From: a virus
IMG/VR virus record: IMGVR_UViG_3300042430_002694
Location: 186,001 to 250,000 of that record
Length of the DNA stretch: 64,000 bases
Strand: one strand, 5' to 3'
The stretch's first letter is position 1. Each line of letters opens with the position of its first letter. Shown piece by piece: positions 46,137 to 54,142 of this stretch. A program made the translations under genes and the position numbers. A model generated the notes under the pieces. It saw nothing but the letters and a program-made list of their open reading frames with translations, was not told the DNA's origin and made no database searches.

Positions 46137-47869
46137 GTAAACTCACACGGGACTTTGAAGAGTTCATAAAAGGTAAACATCCGAGCATTGAGTTTAGACC
46201 TCAGCAAAAAGAAGCGATAATCGATATTATTTCAGCATACGAAGAAGACCATAATGGAATTTATCTACTTGATGCGCCGACTGGATCAGGCAAGTCAGTT
46301 ATCGCAATGTTATTTGCTGATTTTCTTGCATTTAAGGGAAATCGCGGCTATATCTTAGCATCTGACCTCTCTCTTCATGAACAATACGTCAAAGATTTTA
46401 AAAAGTTGCAGGTATGGAATTGGGGTAATATAAAAGGTGTTGATAACTACCGATGCGTTGTGAACGACGAGAAATTTTCAGTCGGTGAGTGCAAGAGTAA
46501 AGGAACCTCTTATGAAAAGGCTGAATCTCTTCCGTGTTTCAAACAATGTGGCTACTTGACCTCAAGAAAAAAGGCAATCAAGTCGCCAGTCTCTCTGTTA
46601 ACCTATCCATACGCCCTGATTCAACGAAATTACGTTGAGCAAAATCAGCAAGGCAACGGTAAGGGCTCCCCATTTCCACAAAGAGATTTTGTAGTATGCG
46701 ATGAGGCCCATAAGCTACTTGATATTGTACAGAGCCATTTCAGTCCAATCGTTTCGCATGAAATTGTTAAAAAGACTGAGAGCTTAATTGAAAGCACCGG
46801 CGATATTGGCCAAAAGATACCACAAGTGGACACTGAACGATTAGCAAAAGTGATTGATATGATTTACGAACAGGAGGATCATGGCAACTTGCTTAAATTA
46901 CTTAAGGAGGTTACTAGACTCTTGAGCATTGCAGTTCAGGCAACCTCTTCGCTTAGAGAAAATGCATCAATTGAATTTTTAGAGGGCAGCATTCCATCCG
47001 AATGGTTGGCTGTCTTTGGCATGGCGGACTGGTGTAAGGACGTTCACTGTAAACTAGAAGACTATTGTAAAATCATTGAACAAGTAGGTCTTGAGAAGCT
47101 CGTAAAGAATCCTGGCGAAAAGTCAATCACATTCAACTGTATCGATGAGTACTACCTATTACAGAAACACTTCTTTACGAAATTTGGATTCAAGTTACTG
47201 ATGACTGCTACAATGGGCAGTCCCAGCGATTTCATGAGAAATCACGGAATCAAGAAGGCTAAGTACTTTAAGATTGAAAGTCATTTCAATTGGGAGAAGT
47301 CACCTATCATTTTCTATCCAGGTAAAAAAATGTCAACCAGATTCCTACAAGAGAATCTACAATGGGCAATTGATTCAGTAACCAGAATAGTCAGGGAGAA
47401 CTCTGAGCACTCCGGAATCATTCATTCAGGTTCTTATGAATTGAATACTAAGATCTGGACAGGTCTTCCCAAAGATGTTAAGAAACGCATTGTTCTCTAT
47501 AAAGGATCTGAAGAGAAAGAGATCGCGCTAAAGATAATGAAGAAGAAGAAGGCAATGGTACTGATGGGTCCATCTATTCTTGAAGGCTTGAACATGGTTG
47601 ACGACCAGAGTAGATTCCAAATCTTCTTAAAGGTTCCGTACCCTCATCTCGGCGACAAGTACGTTGCTGCTAAATTGGAATACAGCCAGCAATGGTACAA
47701 TTGGAAGACCTCAATCGCTGTCCTGCAAGGAGTAGGCCGCTCAATACGTACACCTGAGGATTGGGCGGTGACTCATCTACTTGATGGATGTTTCGCAGAC
47801 CTAATGAAATCCGCAGGTGATCAATTCCCACCTGACTTCAAAGCGAGATTGCGAATAGAGTATAAATAA
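46133..47869 (+). CDS. DinG/XPD-type superfamily 2 helicase
   Basis: A 578-aa protein. Walker A DAPTGSGKSVIAM (about residue 46), four cysteines within CVVNDE...GECKSKG...LPCFKQCG (about 105-145) placed where XPD/DinG hold an Fe-S cluster, DEAH box VVCDEAHKLLD (about 188), and C-terminal helicase motifs GPSILEGLNM and LQGVGRSIR (motif VI). This family unwinds DNA 5'-3' in repair and R-loop removal. Coupled to mgsA by overlap. Confidence 0.85.
   Translation: MSKLTRDFEEFIKGKHPSIEFRPQQKEAIIDIISAYEEDHNGIYLLDAPTGSGKSVIAMLFADFLAFKGNRGYILASDLSLHEQYVKDFKKLQVWNWGNIKGVDNYRCVVNDEKFSVGECKSKGTSYEKAESLPCFKQCGYLTSRKKAIKSPVSLLTYPYALIQRNYVEQNQQGNGKGSPFPQRDFVVCDEAHKLLDIVQSHFSPIVSHEIVKKTESLIESTGDIGQKIPQVDTERLAKVIDMIYEQEDHGNLLKLLKEVTRLLSIAVQATSSLRENASIEFLEGSIPSEWLAVFGMADWCKDVHCKLEDYCKIIEQVGLEKLVKNPGEKSITFNCIDEYYLLQKHFFTKFGFKLLMTATMGSPSDFMRNHGIKKAKYFKIESHFNWEKSPIIFYPGKKMSTRFLQENLQWAIDSVTRIVRENSEHSGIIHSGSYELNTKIWTGLPKDVKKRIVLYKGSEEKEIALKIMKKKKAMVLMGPSILEGLNMVDDQSRFQIFLKVPYPHLGDKYVAAKLEYSQQWYNWKTSIAVLQGVGRSIRTPEDWAVTHLLDGCFADLMKSAGDQFPPDFKARLRIEYK
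47861..47869 (+). promoter_or_regulatory. TATAAATAA late-like promoter box
   Basis: GTATAAATAACTCT 4 nt before ATG 47874; an exact match to the T4 late box, inside the helicase stop region. Confidence 0.45.
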
Positions 47870-47873
47870 CTCT

Positions 47874-48458
47874 ATGAAACACCTTAAACTATACGAAGAA
47901 TTTGATCTTGACAGATTCCTAGACAATCCAGAAAAGGAATTAGCTGATGACAATTCACCAGAGATCAATGTAGGAAATTACGTTGACTCATACCGAGGTA
48001 AAGGCCAAGTGCTTGATATCGATAGCGATTTTGCAAAAGTTGAATTACATAACTCAAAAGGCAATATTGTTAAAGTTCCAGTTTTTGCTCTAACTAAAAT
48101 ATCTCACGAAGACCTAACTTCAGCCAAGGTCGGAGATTCTCAAGCTGAACTTGCGGAGCTAGTGAGTCAGGCCAGACAGTACAATGATTACCTTGACTCA
48201 ACTGAAGATTATGATAACGAAGATGAAGAGGATGGAGTTTACTCAGCAAGTCAGGTAAATTTCGATACCCTACTAGCATATATTCAAGATACAACGATCG
48301 ATGTTATCTCTATTAAAAATAACGATAGTGCATACGATACCTATTCAGAATATCACGAACTGATTAATTTAGTCGGCTCAATCGCTGGAGCAATTCAGAG
48401 AGCAAGACCGGACTTAATGGATGAAGTTGATGCAGCACTAGACAATTTCCCAGGATAA
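47874..48458 (+). CDS. Tagged acidic protein, 194 aa
   Basis: Residues 1-12 (MKHLKLYEEFDL) match the tag; a strongly acidic linker (TEDYDNEDEEDG, about 103-115) follows a small beta domain (GNYVDSYRGKGQVLDIDSDF, KOW/SH3-like). Ends with a helical segment. Overlaps the next tagged gene by 1 nt. Likely a head-internal protein, by the tag analogy. Confidence 0.6.
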   Translation: MKHLKLYEEFDLDRFLDNPEKELADDNSPEINVGNYVDSYRGKGQVLDIDSDFAKVELHNSKGNIVKVPVFALTKISHEDLTSAKVGDSQAELAELVSQARQYNDYLDSTEDYDNEDEEDGVYSASQVNFDTLLAYIQDTTIDVISIKNNDSAYDTYSEYHELINLVGSIAGAIQRARPDLMDEVDAALDNFPG

Positions 48459-49789
48459 TGAGACTTAAACGATTTACACAATTCGTTAATGAAAATACTG
48501 ATGATGCTGAAGAATTAGCAGCATTAGGTTTTAATTCAAAGATTGACACGGATGAAATTCAAGGATTAATGGCCGAATACAACCCAGAGGAGAAGACCGA
48601 CACGACATTAGGTTTCGATTTGGGATTTGATATGACAGCTGATGATTTAGGACTTGATCCAGAAAGAGCAGAGGCTGCTGAATTAGATAGCGTGTTCCTT
48701 GTTCAGTACTATGTTGATTTCGACTTTGAGACAATGAAATCTAAAGTACAAGTGGCAGTCTTAAATTCTGGGATTGATTTTGACGGTGCAGGTAATGCGT
48801 ATGAAGTTGATTTTAAACTGGATTCAGAAAATCACGATTCTCAAGGAATCGCTGATGAGTTAACTCAGATTTTGCAGCGAATTGAATACGAAGGCATGTT
48901 TGTAGACATGGCAGTCGATATAGTAAATGACATAATCGATAGACGTCTTGGAGAAGTATCAGAAAAGAAGAAACTTAAATGGCATGATTCTGATGAGCCT
49001 AACACAAAAGGAAAATTCATAATTGAGAACTTATCTGATGAAGAAGCTGCAGAACTAAGAGCAATGGGTTTTGGTGGAGTTGACACTGATGCAATCGCAG
49101 AACTAGTCAATGGAGCAACTGCAGAAGATCAAATCGTTATTGTTTCAGGCCAGTTCAATCAATCTATAGATGATTACGGAATAGATTCATCCGAATATCC
49201 GGATATAGAAAGAGACGTATGGACTGATTTTGAAGTCAGAATAAACTTTATCGATGAAACTGTTAAGTCGTCAGTTAGTGTCGCACAAAAAGATATCGGA
49301 CTTTACGAAGATGCTGAACTTGAAGACTATGAATGGTCTGACCTATTCCAAAATGGAGATCCAGTTTCAATGAAGTCTAATGAGATAGCTGAAGATATTG
49401 AACTCTTTATGAGTGCCGTAACTGGTTTCGAAGACTCGCTTGGAATGTACGACAAAATTCAAGATCTTTTAAATAAGGCAATTGAGGAACAGTATCACAG
49501 ATGGGATGACGAAGAAGATGATGAAGCTGATGAAGATGAAATTTCAGAAAAGAAAAAACTTAAATGGCACGATTCTGATGCACCTGATGCAAATGGAAAA
49601 TTCAGAGACCTTGGAGTTAATAAATTAGCGGATTGGTTAATCAGAACAAGAGGTGGTAACATGCAAAAGATTACTGGATCGCTAAATCAACAAATTAATT
49701 TTAACAAGCGAAAAAATCCAAGTTATGCCAAGAAAATGGAGTCGACTCGGGAAGCAGTTAAAAGAAAATTAGCAAAAAGAAAAGAATAA
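48458..49789 (+). CDS. Tagged acidic repeat protein, 443 aa
   Basis: Residues 1-11 MRLKRFTQFVN-E are nearly identical to the tags at 25720 and 26298. The body repeats modules: EELAALGF/AAELRAMGFGGVDTDAI, and SEKKKLKWHDSD occurs twice (about residues 168 and 364). The C-terminus is basic (RKLAKRKE) and holds KNPSYAKKMES, seen also at 26298. Acidic modules with a basic tail and a packaging-type tag suggest an internal head or DNA-condensing protein. Confidence 0.6.
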   Translation: MRLKRFTQFVNENTDDAEELAALGFNSKIDTDEIQGLMAEYNPEEKTDTTLGFDLGFDMTADDLGLDPERAEAAELDSVFLVQYYVDFDFETMKSKVQVAVLNSGIDFDGAGNAYEVDFKLDSENHDSQGIADELTQILQRIEYEGMFVDMAVDIVNDIIDRRLGEVSEKKKLKWHDSDEPNTKGKFIIENLSDEEAAELRAMGFGGVDTDAIAELVNGATAEDQIVIVSGQFNQSIDDYGIDSSEYPDIERDVWTDFEVRINFIDETVKSSVSVAQKDIGLYEDAELEDYEWSDLFQNGDPVSMKSNEIAEDIELFMSAVTGFEDSLGMYDKIQDLLNKAIEEQYHRWDDEEDDEADEDEISEKKKLKWHDSDAPDANGKFRDLGVNKLADWLIRTRGGNMQKITGSLNQQINFNKRKNPSYAKKMESTREAVKRKLAKRKE

Positions 49790-49814
49790 ATAAAACCAAT
49801 TAGAAATATTGTAG

Positions 49815-49820
49815 TATATT
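49815..49820 (+). promoter_or_regulatory. Promoter box predicting a leaderless mRNA
   Basis: TGTAGTATATTATTAAC-ATG: 6 nt between hexamer and ATG 49827, placing +1 on a short Leu-rich ORF. Confidence 0.5.
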
Positions 49821-49826
49821 ATTAAC

Positions 49827-49898
49827 ATGAAAACATTATCCTTACATTCACTTTGTTTACGTTCGTTGAGATTAAGTCTCGATGTGTCTAGGCCGTGA
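49827..49898 (+). CDS. Candidate Leu-rich leader peptide, 23 aa
   Basis: MKTLSLHSLCLRSLRLSLDV... has 7 Leu in 23 codons (TTA, CTT, TTG, CTC). It starts at the predicted transcription start, ends at TGA 49898, and is followed by a terminator hairpin (49924) and a tRNA group with two Leu tRNAs. This is the layout of a transcription-attenuation leader; no protein function is expected. Confidence 0.45.
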   Translation: MKTLSLHSLCLRSLRLSLDVSRP

Positions 49899-49923
49899 TG
49901 TAAGATAAGAAAACTTCTACTGA

Positions 49924-49955
49924 AAAGGCTTAGACTAACGTTTAAGCCTTTTTTG
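49924..49955 (+). terminator. Terminator/attenuator hairpin
   Basis: AAGGCTTA/TAAGCCTT with a 10-nt loop followed by TTTTTG, between the leader ORF and the tRNA group. Confidence 0.75.
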
Positions 49956-49960
49956 TTTTT

Positions 49961-50030
49961 GGTCAGTTTGGTCGTGGAGGCCGTCAGGTCTGCAAAATCT
50001 GAGGAGTTGGTTCGATTCCAACATTGACCT
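49961..50030 (+). tRNA. tRNA-Cys(GCA)
   Basis: Acceptor GGTCAGT/ATTGACC, anticodon loop CTGCAAA in a CAGGT/ATCTG stem; starts immediately after the hairpin; no encoded CCA. Confidence 0.93.
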
Positions 50031-50038
50031 CAAAAACT

Positions 50039-50122
50039 GGAAGAGTAATTCAGCTGGCGCTGGACCTAGTCTTGAAAACTAGTGGTACCTTCGGGTATGG
50101 GGATCGATACCTCACTCTTCCG
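50039..50122 (+). tRNA. tRNA-Ser(UGA), second copy
   Basis: Class II: acceptor GGAAGAG/CTCTTCC, anticodon loop CTTGAAA in CTAGT/ACTAG, variable arm TACC-TTCG-GGTA; no encoded CCA. Different body from the copy at 24436. Confidence 0.93.
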
Positions 50123-50137
50123 CTCGTTCTTTTACAT

Positions 50138-50215
50138 GGTAGACGTAGCTCAGTTGGTTAGAGCGCCTGATTGTGGTTCAGGAGGTCGTCGGTTCGATCC
50201 CGATCGTTTACCCCA
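50138..50215 (+). tRNA. tRNA-His(GUG)
   Basis: Anticodon loop TTGTGGT in CCTGA/TCAGG. With acceptor GTAGACG/CGTTTAC the gene encodes the His-specific G(-1) opposite C73 and the CCA end. Confidence 0.94.
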
Positions 50216-50218
50216 ACT

Positions 50219-50294
50219 GCCTCTGTGGGTAAACTGGTAAAGCCGCTTGACTTAGGATCAAGAGATTTTGTGGGTTCGAATCCCACCAGAGGTA
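50219..50294 (+). tRNA. tRNA-Leu(UAG), second copy
   Basis: Acceptor GCCTCTG/CAGAGGT, anticodon loop CTTAGGA; no encoded CCA. Confidence 0.92.
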
Positions 50295-50301
50295 CAAAAA
50301 T

Positions 50302-50382
50302 GCTCCCGTGGTGAAACTGGTAAACACGCTCGGCTTAAGATCGAGTGCGCAATGCTTGTGGGTTCGAGTCCCACCGGGAGTA
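50302..50382 (+). tRNA. tRNA-Leu(UAA)
   Basis: Acceptor GCTCCCG/CGGGAGT, anticodon loop CTTAAGA in CTCGG/TCGAG; no encoded CCA. Confidence 0.93.
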
Positions 50383-50387
50383 CTAAT

Positions 50388-50475
50388 GGAGAGTGAAGCA
50401 ACAAGGTGTTGTCGCCGCCTGCTAAGCGAGCGGTTCCCGAAAGGGAATGGGGATCGAGACCTCCACTCTCCGCCA
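50388..50475 (+). tRNA. tRNA-Ser(GCU)
   Basis: Class II: acceptor GGAGAGT/ACTCTCC, anticodon loop CTGCTAA with a weak stem, variable arm TTCCCGAAAGGGAA, CCA encoded. Confidence 0.88.
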
Positions 50476-50476
50476 T

Positions 50477-50550
50477 AGTCCAGTAGCTCAGTGGAATAGA
50501 GCAACCGCCTTCTAAGCGGTAGGTCGCAGGTTCGAGTCCTGCCTGGATTA
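50477..50550 (+). tRNA. tRNA-Arg(UCU)
   Basis: Acceptor AGTCCAG/CTGGATT, anticodon loop CTTCTAA in ACCGC/GCGGT; no encoded CCA; 1 nt after tRNA-Ser. Confidence 0.94.
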
Positions 50551-50562
50551 CAAATTATTTAG

Positions 50563-50568
50563 TACAAT
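50563..50568 (+). promoter_or_regulatory. Promoter box predicting a leaderless mRNA
   Basis: TTAGTACAATATAGCT-ATG: 6 nt between the hexamer and ATG 50575. Confidence 0.5.
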
Positions 50569-50574
50569 ATAGCT

Positions 50575-50805
50575 ATGGAAGAAATAACAAACGCAGAAAG
50601 AGAATTCATGTTCTATAAGATTGGAACAGCTGGATCGTTTCACACAGCCTTGATTCAGACAATTATGAAGGCTGATATTCGTAATCAGGCTAAGCTTGCA
50701 CTAGGTTTTCCCGAAGATGTTCAAGTGGTTCAACGTTTTCAAAACGAAAGTGGCTACTGGGAAGGTCTGCAAGAGCGCTGGAAAGCTGCACATAACCGAA
50801 ACTAA
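50575..50805 (+). CDS. Unknown 76-aa protein
   Basis: Lies between tRNA-Arg(UCU) and tRNA-Arg(ACG) with its own leaderless-type promoter. Helical, with EVQ/RFQNESGYWEGLQERWKAA at the C-terminus. Similar short proteins are common in T4-like phages; function unknown. Confidence 0.6.
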   Translation: MEEITNAEREFMFYKIGTAGSFHTALIQTIMKADIRNQAKLALGFPEDVQVVQRFQNESGYWEGLQERWKAAHNRN

Positions 50806-50814
50806 TTAGTACCT

Positions 50815-50887
50815 GCCCCGGTAGTTCAATGGATCAGAACACACGGCTACGGACCGTGAGATGGGGGTTCGAATCCCTCCTGGGGTA
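50815..50887 (+). tRNA. tRNA-Arg(ACG)
   Basis: Acceptor GCCCCGG/CTGGGGT, anticodon loop CTACGGA in CACGG/CCGTG; A34 would need deamination to inosine; no encoded CCA. Confidence 0.93.
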
Positions 50888-50902
50888 CTTAACTTAATCA
50901 AC

Positions 50903-51115
50903 ATGGCAAATTTAAAAAAGGGTAATATCATAGTCTTTTCTAGAAAGGACAAACCTAATGAAACTATAATTAAGGGCTCAAGCGATCCAATTAATGGAAT
51001 GGTCACTACCGACAAGCAGGAATACTCAGTAGATTTCCTTAATCGATGGGTCCATTTTGGTTTCTGTAGAGTATTTAAACCTGCAGATCTGCCTTCAGAA
51101 TACGTAGGGAAGTAG
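50903..51115 (+). CDS. Unknown 70-aa protein
   Basis: ATG 50903 (MANLKKGNIIVFSRKDKP) is chosen; the longer frame from 50861 would run through the tRNA-Arg. The fold looks like a small beta-barrel (KGNIIVFSRK ... VDFLNRWVHFG). Function unknown. Confidence 0.55.
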   Translation: MANLKKGNIIVFSRKDKPNETIIKGSSDPINGMVTTDKQEYSVDFLNRWVHFGFCRVFKPADLPSEYVGK

Positions 51116-51124
51116 TCGAGTCGT

Positions 51125-51132
51125 ATAAATAA
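51125..51132 (+). promoter_or_regulatory. ATAAATAA late-like promoter box
   Basis: GTATAAATAAAC (contains TATAAATA), 22 nt before the TTG start at 51155. Confidence 0.45.
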
Positions 51133-51154
51133 ACTTCAAATAGAATGATTAATT

Positions 51155-52051
51155 TTGAAGTTACTTAAATTTACACAATTCATAACTGAAGCCCGAATCT
51201 CTTCTCACGGAGAGGGTCGTATAGATCAACGAATCTATAATCTAGAGTCAATTAACTTACCTAAGCCAGCGAGACAATTTATTCGAGAAGCTGGATTTGA
51301 AATAAACGAAGTCTACTCTCAACTCATTGATGCTATTAAATCTGAATTTAAAAAGAGCCAAGACCATATTGAGAGAACTCAATTTCCATCAGGCCATAAA
51401 GCCCTACCAGTAGTTGCACCATTCTTAAAGATAGAGGGTACCTCTTATCCAGTAACAATGTCTGTAAAATCATTTAGTGGAGAGATTGAAAAAATTCACA
51501 TCGGCGAGCGAGTTTTCGCCTATATTTCAGATGATGTTCTTACAACAATCAAGGTGCTCCCTCACAGAATGTCTCATAAAGATATTCAAATGGATTTGGA
51601 AAATCATCTTTCTAGAAAGGGTAAAACTGGATCAGTTACCGTATATGAATTACCAGAAGAGACAGTAAATAGCGTATTTGAACTTACAGAAGACGGTCAA
51701 GTAATCCCAGAAAGAAGAGCTGCCTATACTCCAGCAGTTATTAGCGGAGAACAACAATACTCAGTCGCAGCTGGTAGAAAAATTAAGGTGTTTATTCCAT
51801 TCCTAAAAGAGTTCACTGAATGCACAATTGATGGTGTCCTAAACCGTGATTCTTTTAGAGAAGACCGATTCTTGAAATTGGGAATTATTTTACCGGATGG
51901 CAGAAAGATTGCCAAAACTCTAAATCCTGGAGATACAGTCGAGCTCCCAATTGGAGAAAATGGGGACTGGGTAAAGACAAAAATCGCAGATTCACTTTAC
52001 GTATACGATAAGAGAACTGCTGAACCTATTTCACTTAAAGCAATCGCTTAA
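51155..52051 (+). CDS. Tagged protein with TTG start, 298 aa
   Basis: The TTG at 51155 gives MKLLKFTQFITEARISSHGEG, a full match to the shared tag with an I-T-E site, which decides the start despite the rare codon. Body: alpha/beta with LPHRMSHKDIQMDLENHL (about 145-165) and a beta-rich C-terminal part. A late-like box precedes it. Possible injected or head-internal protein; no enzymatic motif recognised. Confidence 0.65.
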   Translation: MKLLKFTQFITEARISSHGEGRIDQRIYNLESINLPKPARQFIREAGFEINEVYSQLIDAIKSEFKKSQDHIERTQFPSGHKALPVVAPFLKIEGTSYPVTMSVKSFSGEIEKIHIGERVFAYISDDVLTTIKVLPHRMSHKDIQMDLENHLSRKGKTGSVTVYELPEETVNSVFELTEDGQVIPERRAAYTPAVISGEQQYSVAAGRKIKVFIPFLKEFTECTIDGVLNRDSFREDRFLKLGIILPDGRKIAKTLNPGDTVELPIGENGDWVKTKIADSLYVYDKRTAEPISLKAIA

Positions 52052-52091
52052 TCTTCTCGAGAAACTTTCTAAATTTTCTGAGTTAAATATT

Positions 52092-52112
52092 ACTGGAACA
52101 TAGAGCCTCGCT
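52092..52112. repeat. Left arm of an inverted repeat flanking one gene
   Basis: ACTGGAACATAGAGCCTCGCT; its reverse complement recurs at 53009-53031 with one extra T pair and one substitution. The two arms flank the 52191-52997 gene. Confidence 0.8.
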
Positions 52113-52190
52113 CTGTTCGTCTAGGGTTTACGAGCCCTTGAGTAATCGCGAAAGGTTACAAATAGATGAGCAAAAAATAACATAACTACT

Positions 52191-52997
52191 ATGTACCAAC
52201 AAACAATCACAACTGGTGGTTCAACTGCAGTATTTAATACTTTCAGCAGCCAACCCCAACCTACTGCCCACATAACAAAGGGCAGGGGAAGACTAAAGAC
52301 CTACGGTCAGTCAGTCTATCTAAAAGACAGTTCACATTTTGAAATTGAACTGCACAATCCAAAAACAACACCAGTTCTTGCAAAAATCTGGATAAATGGG
52401 AAACTGTTATCGAATGCAGGAATTATCGTGAAACCAGGCCAGAGAGTCTATCTTGAAAGATTTATGGATGTTGCTAAAAAATTCAAGTTTGAAACTTACG
52501 ACGTTGATACGTCAACTGGAACTGTTCGAGCAATCGCCGATAACGGCAAGGTCGAAGTACAGTTCTATGATGAATCGTCTTATCAGCTAAACGGCAATTC
52601 AGGTACGAATATTTGGCAACAGCCATTTACGTACACGACTCACCAGTGGCCAGGTCATACGCTAACTTCTAATATTGGAGGTTCAGCTAATGCATTTTAC
52701 TGCGCAAGTTCGCTAGGTCCACAAGGTTCAAACGGCCCTCAAGGTCCAGCCGGAATACCGGGGTCGATGGAAACGGGTCGAATTGAAAAGGGCGAAAGCT
52801 CTAGTCAAAACTTCGAATATGCAGACGGCCAATACAATTCATGGAGCTGTACAACCGTCAGGTGGCAGATTCTACCGGAAAGTAAAAAACCTGTTGAAAT
52901 GGGAGAAATTCGCTCTTATTGCACAGGTTGCGGTACTCGCCACAAAAAATCAAGTTGGAAATTCTGCCCTAATTGCGGAACCTCCATAACTGAGTAA
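52191..52997 (+). CDS. Collagen-like/zinc-ribbon protein inside an inverted repeat, 268 aa
   Basis: A beta-rich N-terminal domain (about 1-150), a short collagen-like Gly-x-x run (GPQGSNGPQGPAGIPGS, about 180-196), and a C-terminal zinc ribbon (CTGCGTRHKKSSWKFCPNCG, about 240-262). Collagen-like segments occur in phage fibres; the zinc ribbon is unusual with them. The gene is bracketed by inverted repeats and has no obvious promoter box of either class. Possibly a virion protein or a small acquired cassette. Confidence 0.6.
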   Translation: MYQQTITTGGSTAVFNTFSSQPQPTAHITKGRGRLKTYGQSVYLKDSSHFEIELHNPKTTPVLAKIWINGKLLSNAGIIVKPGQRVYLERFMDVAKKFKFETYDVDTSTGTVRAIADNGKVEVQFYDESSYQLNGNSGTNIWQQPFTYTTHQWPGHTLTSNIGGSANAFYCASSLGPQGSNGPQGPAGIPGSMETGRIEKGESSSQNFEYADGQYNSWSCTTVRWQILPESKKPVEMGEIRSYCTGCGTRHKKSSWKFCPNCGTSITE

Positions 52998-53008
52998 CAT
53001 TAGTCCTG

Positions 53009-53031
53009 AGCGGGGCTCTAAATGTTCCAGT
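53009..53031. repeat. Right arm of the inverted repeat
   Basis: AGCGGGGCTCTAAATGTTCCAGT pairs with 52092-52112. It could form a long-range RNA stem or mark a cassette boundary. Confidence 0.8.
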
Positions 53032-53038
53032 TATACAG

Positions 53039-53046
53039 ATAAATAA
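53039..53046 (+). promoter_or_regulatory. ATAAATAA late-like promoter box
   Basis: GATAAATAAAC, 19 nt before ATG 53066. Confidence 0.4.
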
Positions 53047-53065
53047 ACTCAAATTATTCAAACAA

Positions 53066-53362
53066 ATGCATAATAATAAAATTTTAAGTTTCGAAGAATT
53101 CGTTCAACAAGGAACAGGCGAAATGGGTCAGGAAATGGGCCACGAAATGGACCATACTGCTGAAATGCCACAGGGCGGAGAAGATCAAGCACTATTACCA
53201 GCACCAGCTGAAGAAGTAGAAGGCGGAGAAACTGAACACAACGTTCCAAACCACATGCAAGATGATTCAGAAGAAGGAACTTCTGACAATGAACCTAATA
53301 TTGAAGTTGAAACATCAGCTAACGATATTGAAGCACACACCGACGAAAACGGCGGATTCTAA
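53066..53362 (+). CDS. Tagged very acidic protein, 98 aa
   Basis: MHNNKILSFEEFVQQGTGE is a longer tag variant shared with 61623 (KILxFxxF). The remainder is Met/Gly/Glu-rich (GQEMGHEMDHTAEMPQ) and highly acidic. It looks like a small internal head protein or scaffold piece. No enzymatic motif. Confidence 0.55.
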   Translation: MHNNKILSFEEFVQQGTGEMGQEMGHEMDHTAEMPQGGEDQALLPAPAEEVEGGETEHNVPNHMQDDSEEGTSDNEPNIEVETSANDIEAHTDENGGF

Positions 53363-53383
53363 AAAACTTTTCTTGCTAATCAA

Positions 53384-53776
53384 ATGAGCGGTAGAACTAG
53401 AAATAACCAAGATGTCGATACTATGATGAACGACATACTTGATGCGCTCGACGTAATCAAGGCCAAATTGCCAAATGGCGAACTTAAGATAATTCAAGAG
53501 AGAATGGAAGGTTTAGAATCTTCCCAAGAGGACATGCACGAAGATCTGAGACAGATCAAAAAGCAGCTGCTTGATCCTGAAGACGGTATTGTCGTTAGAG
53601 TAAATAAGAACACTGAATTTCGTAAAAGGAAGGAAGAGGAGGCTAGAATTTATCAAGTAATATTGGATGAACATAAGGAGCTTATGTCATGGAAATCTAC
53701 TGTAACTAAAATACTATGGATTATAGTAACGGCAGTTGTCGGAATTGCAGTGGGTATGATTTTTAAGTCAAATTAA
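53384..53776 (+). CDS. Coiled-coil protein with C-terminal membrane helix, 130 aa
   Basis: A long helix (about 20-105) with heptads (ALDVIKAKLPNGELKIIQERMEG), then a C-terminal transmembrane segment (about 109-126, ILWIIVTAVVGIAVGMIF). Tail-anchored topology. Similar small hemolysin XhlA-like or spanin-like phage proteins exist, but identity is unproven. Confidence 0.6.
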   Translation: MSGRTRNNQDVDTMMNDILDALDVIKAKLPNGELKIIQERMEGLESSQEDMHEDLRQIKKQLLDPEDGIVVRVNKNTEFRKRKEEEARIYQVILDEHKELMSWKSTVTKILWIIVTAVVGIAVGMIFKSN

Positions 53777-53799
53777 CGATTCATCATTTTTTTTTTTTG

Positions 53800-53827
53800 A
53801 AGTCTCACTTTTGTGGGACTTTTTTTG
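53800..53827 (+). terminator. Rho-independent terminator
   Basis: AAGTCTCAC-TTTT-GTGGGACTT followed by T-run; a T12 tract also precedes it. Confidence 0.85.
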
Positions 53828-53837
53828 TTTTTATTAG

Positions 53838-53843
53838 TATATT
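53838..53843 (+). promoter_or_regulatory. TATAAT-like promoter box (TATATT)
   Basis: TTAGTATATTATAAG, 26 nt before ATG 53870, right after the terminator; heads the small-gene operon. Confidence 0.45.
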
Positions 53844-53869
53844 ATAAGTAATAAACAAAAAATATACTT

Positions 53870-54142
53870 ATGGCAACATTCGAAGTAGACGTAGACGTTT
53901 CTGATATCTTATCGGAATTATCATCTCGTGAAAAGCGAGAAATGTACGAAGATTTAAAAGAAGAACTTGAAGAGGACGATGTTTCAAAAAATCCTGAGGA
54001 TCTATTTAACAGCGGCACCTCCTACATGGAACAGGAAATTGGAAAGGCTTTGGCTTGGATGTGGGAATACCGCAATATGCTGACGACCTCTCAAAGAAAC
54101 CGAATCCTAGCAATCACAAAAGAAAACTTCGTTGAGCAATGA
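53870..54142 (+). CDS. Acidic helical protein, 90 aa
   Basis: VDVDVSDILSELSSREKREM then EEL/EED-rich helix, then a short aromatic C-terminal helix. First gene of a run of about ten small genes with overlaps. Function unknown. Confidence 0.55.
   Translation: MATFEVDVDVSDILSELSSREKREMYEDLKEELEEDDVSKNPEDLFNSGTSYMEQEIGKALAWMWEYRNMLTTSQRNRILAITKENFVEQ

Noticed and set aside
49786-49793. ATAAATAA box as a promoter
   Set aside because: No gene starts directly downstream; the nearby leader ORF has its own TATATT box, so this copy is probably chance or the overlap of a TAA stop with AT-rich sequence.
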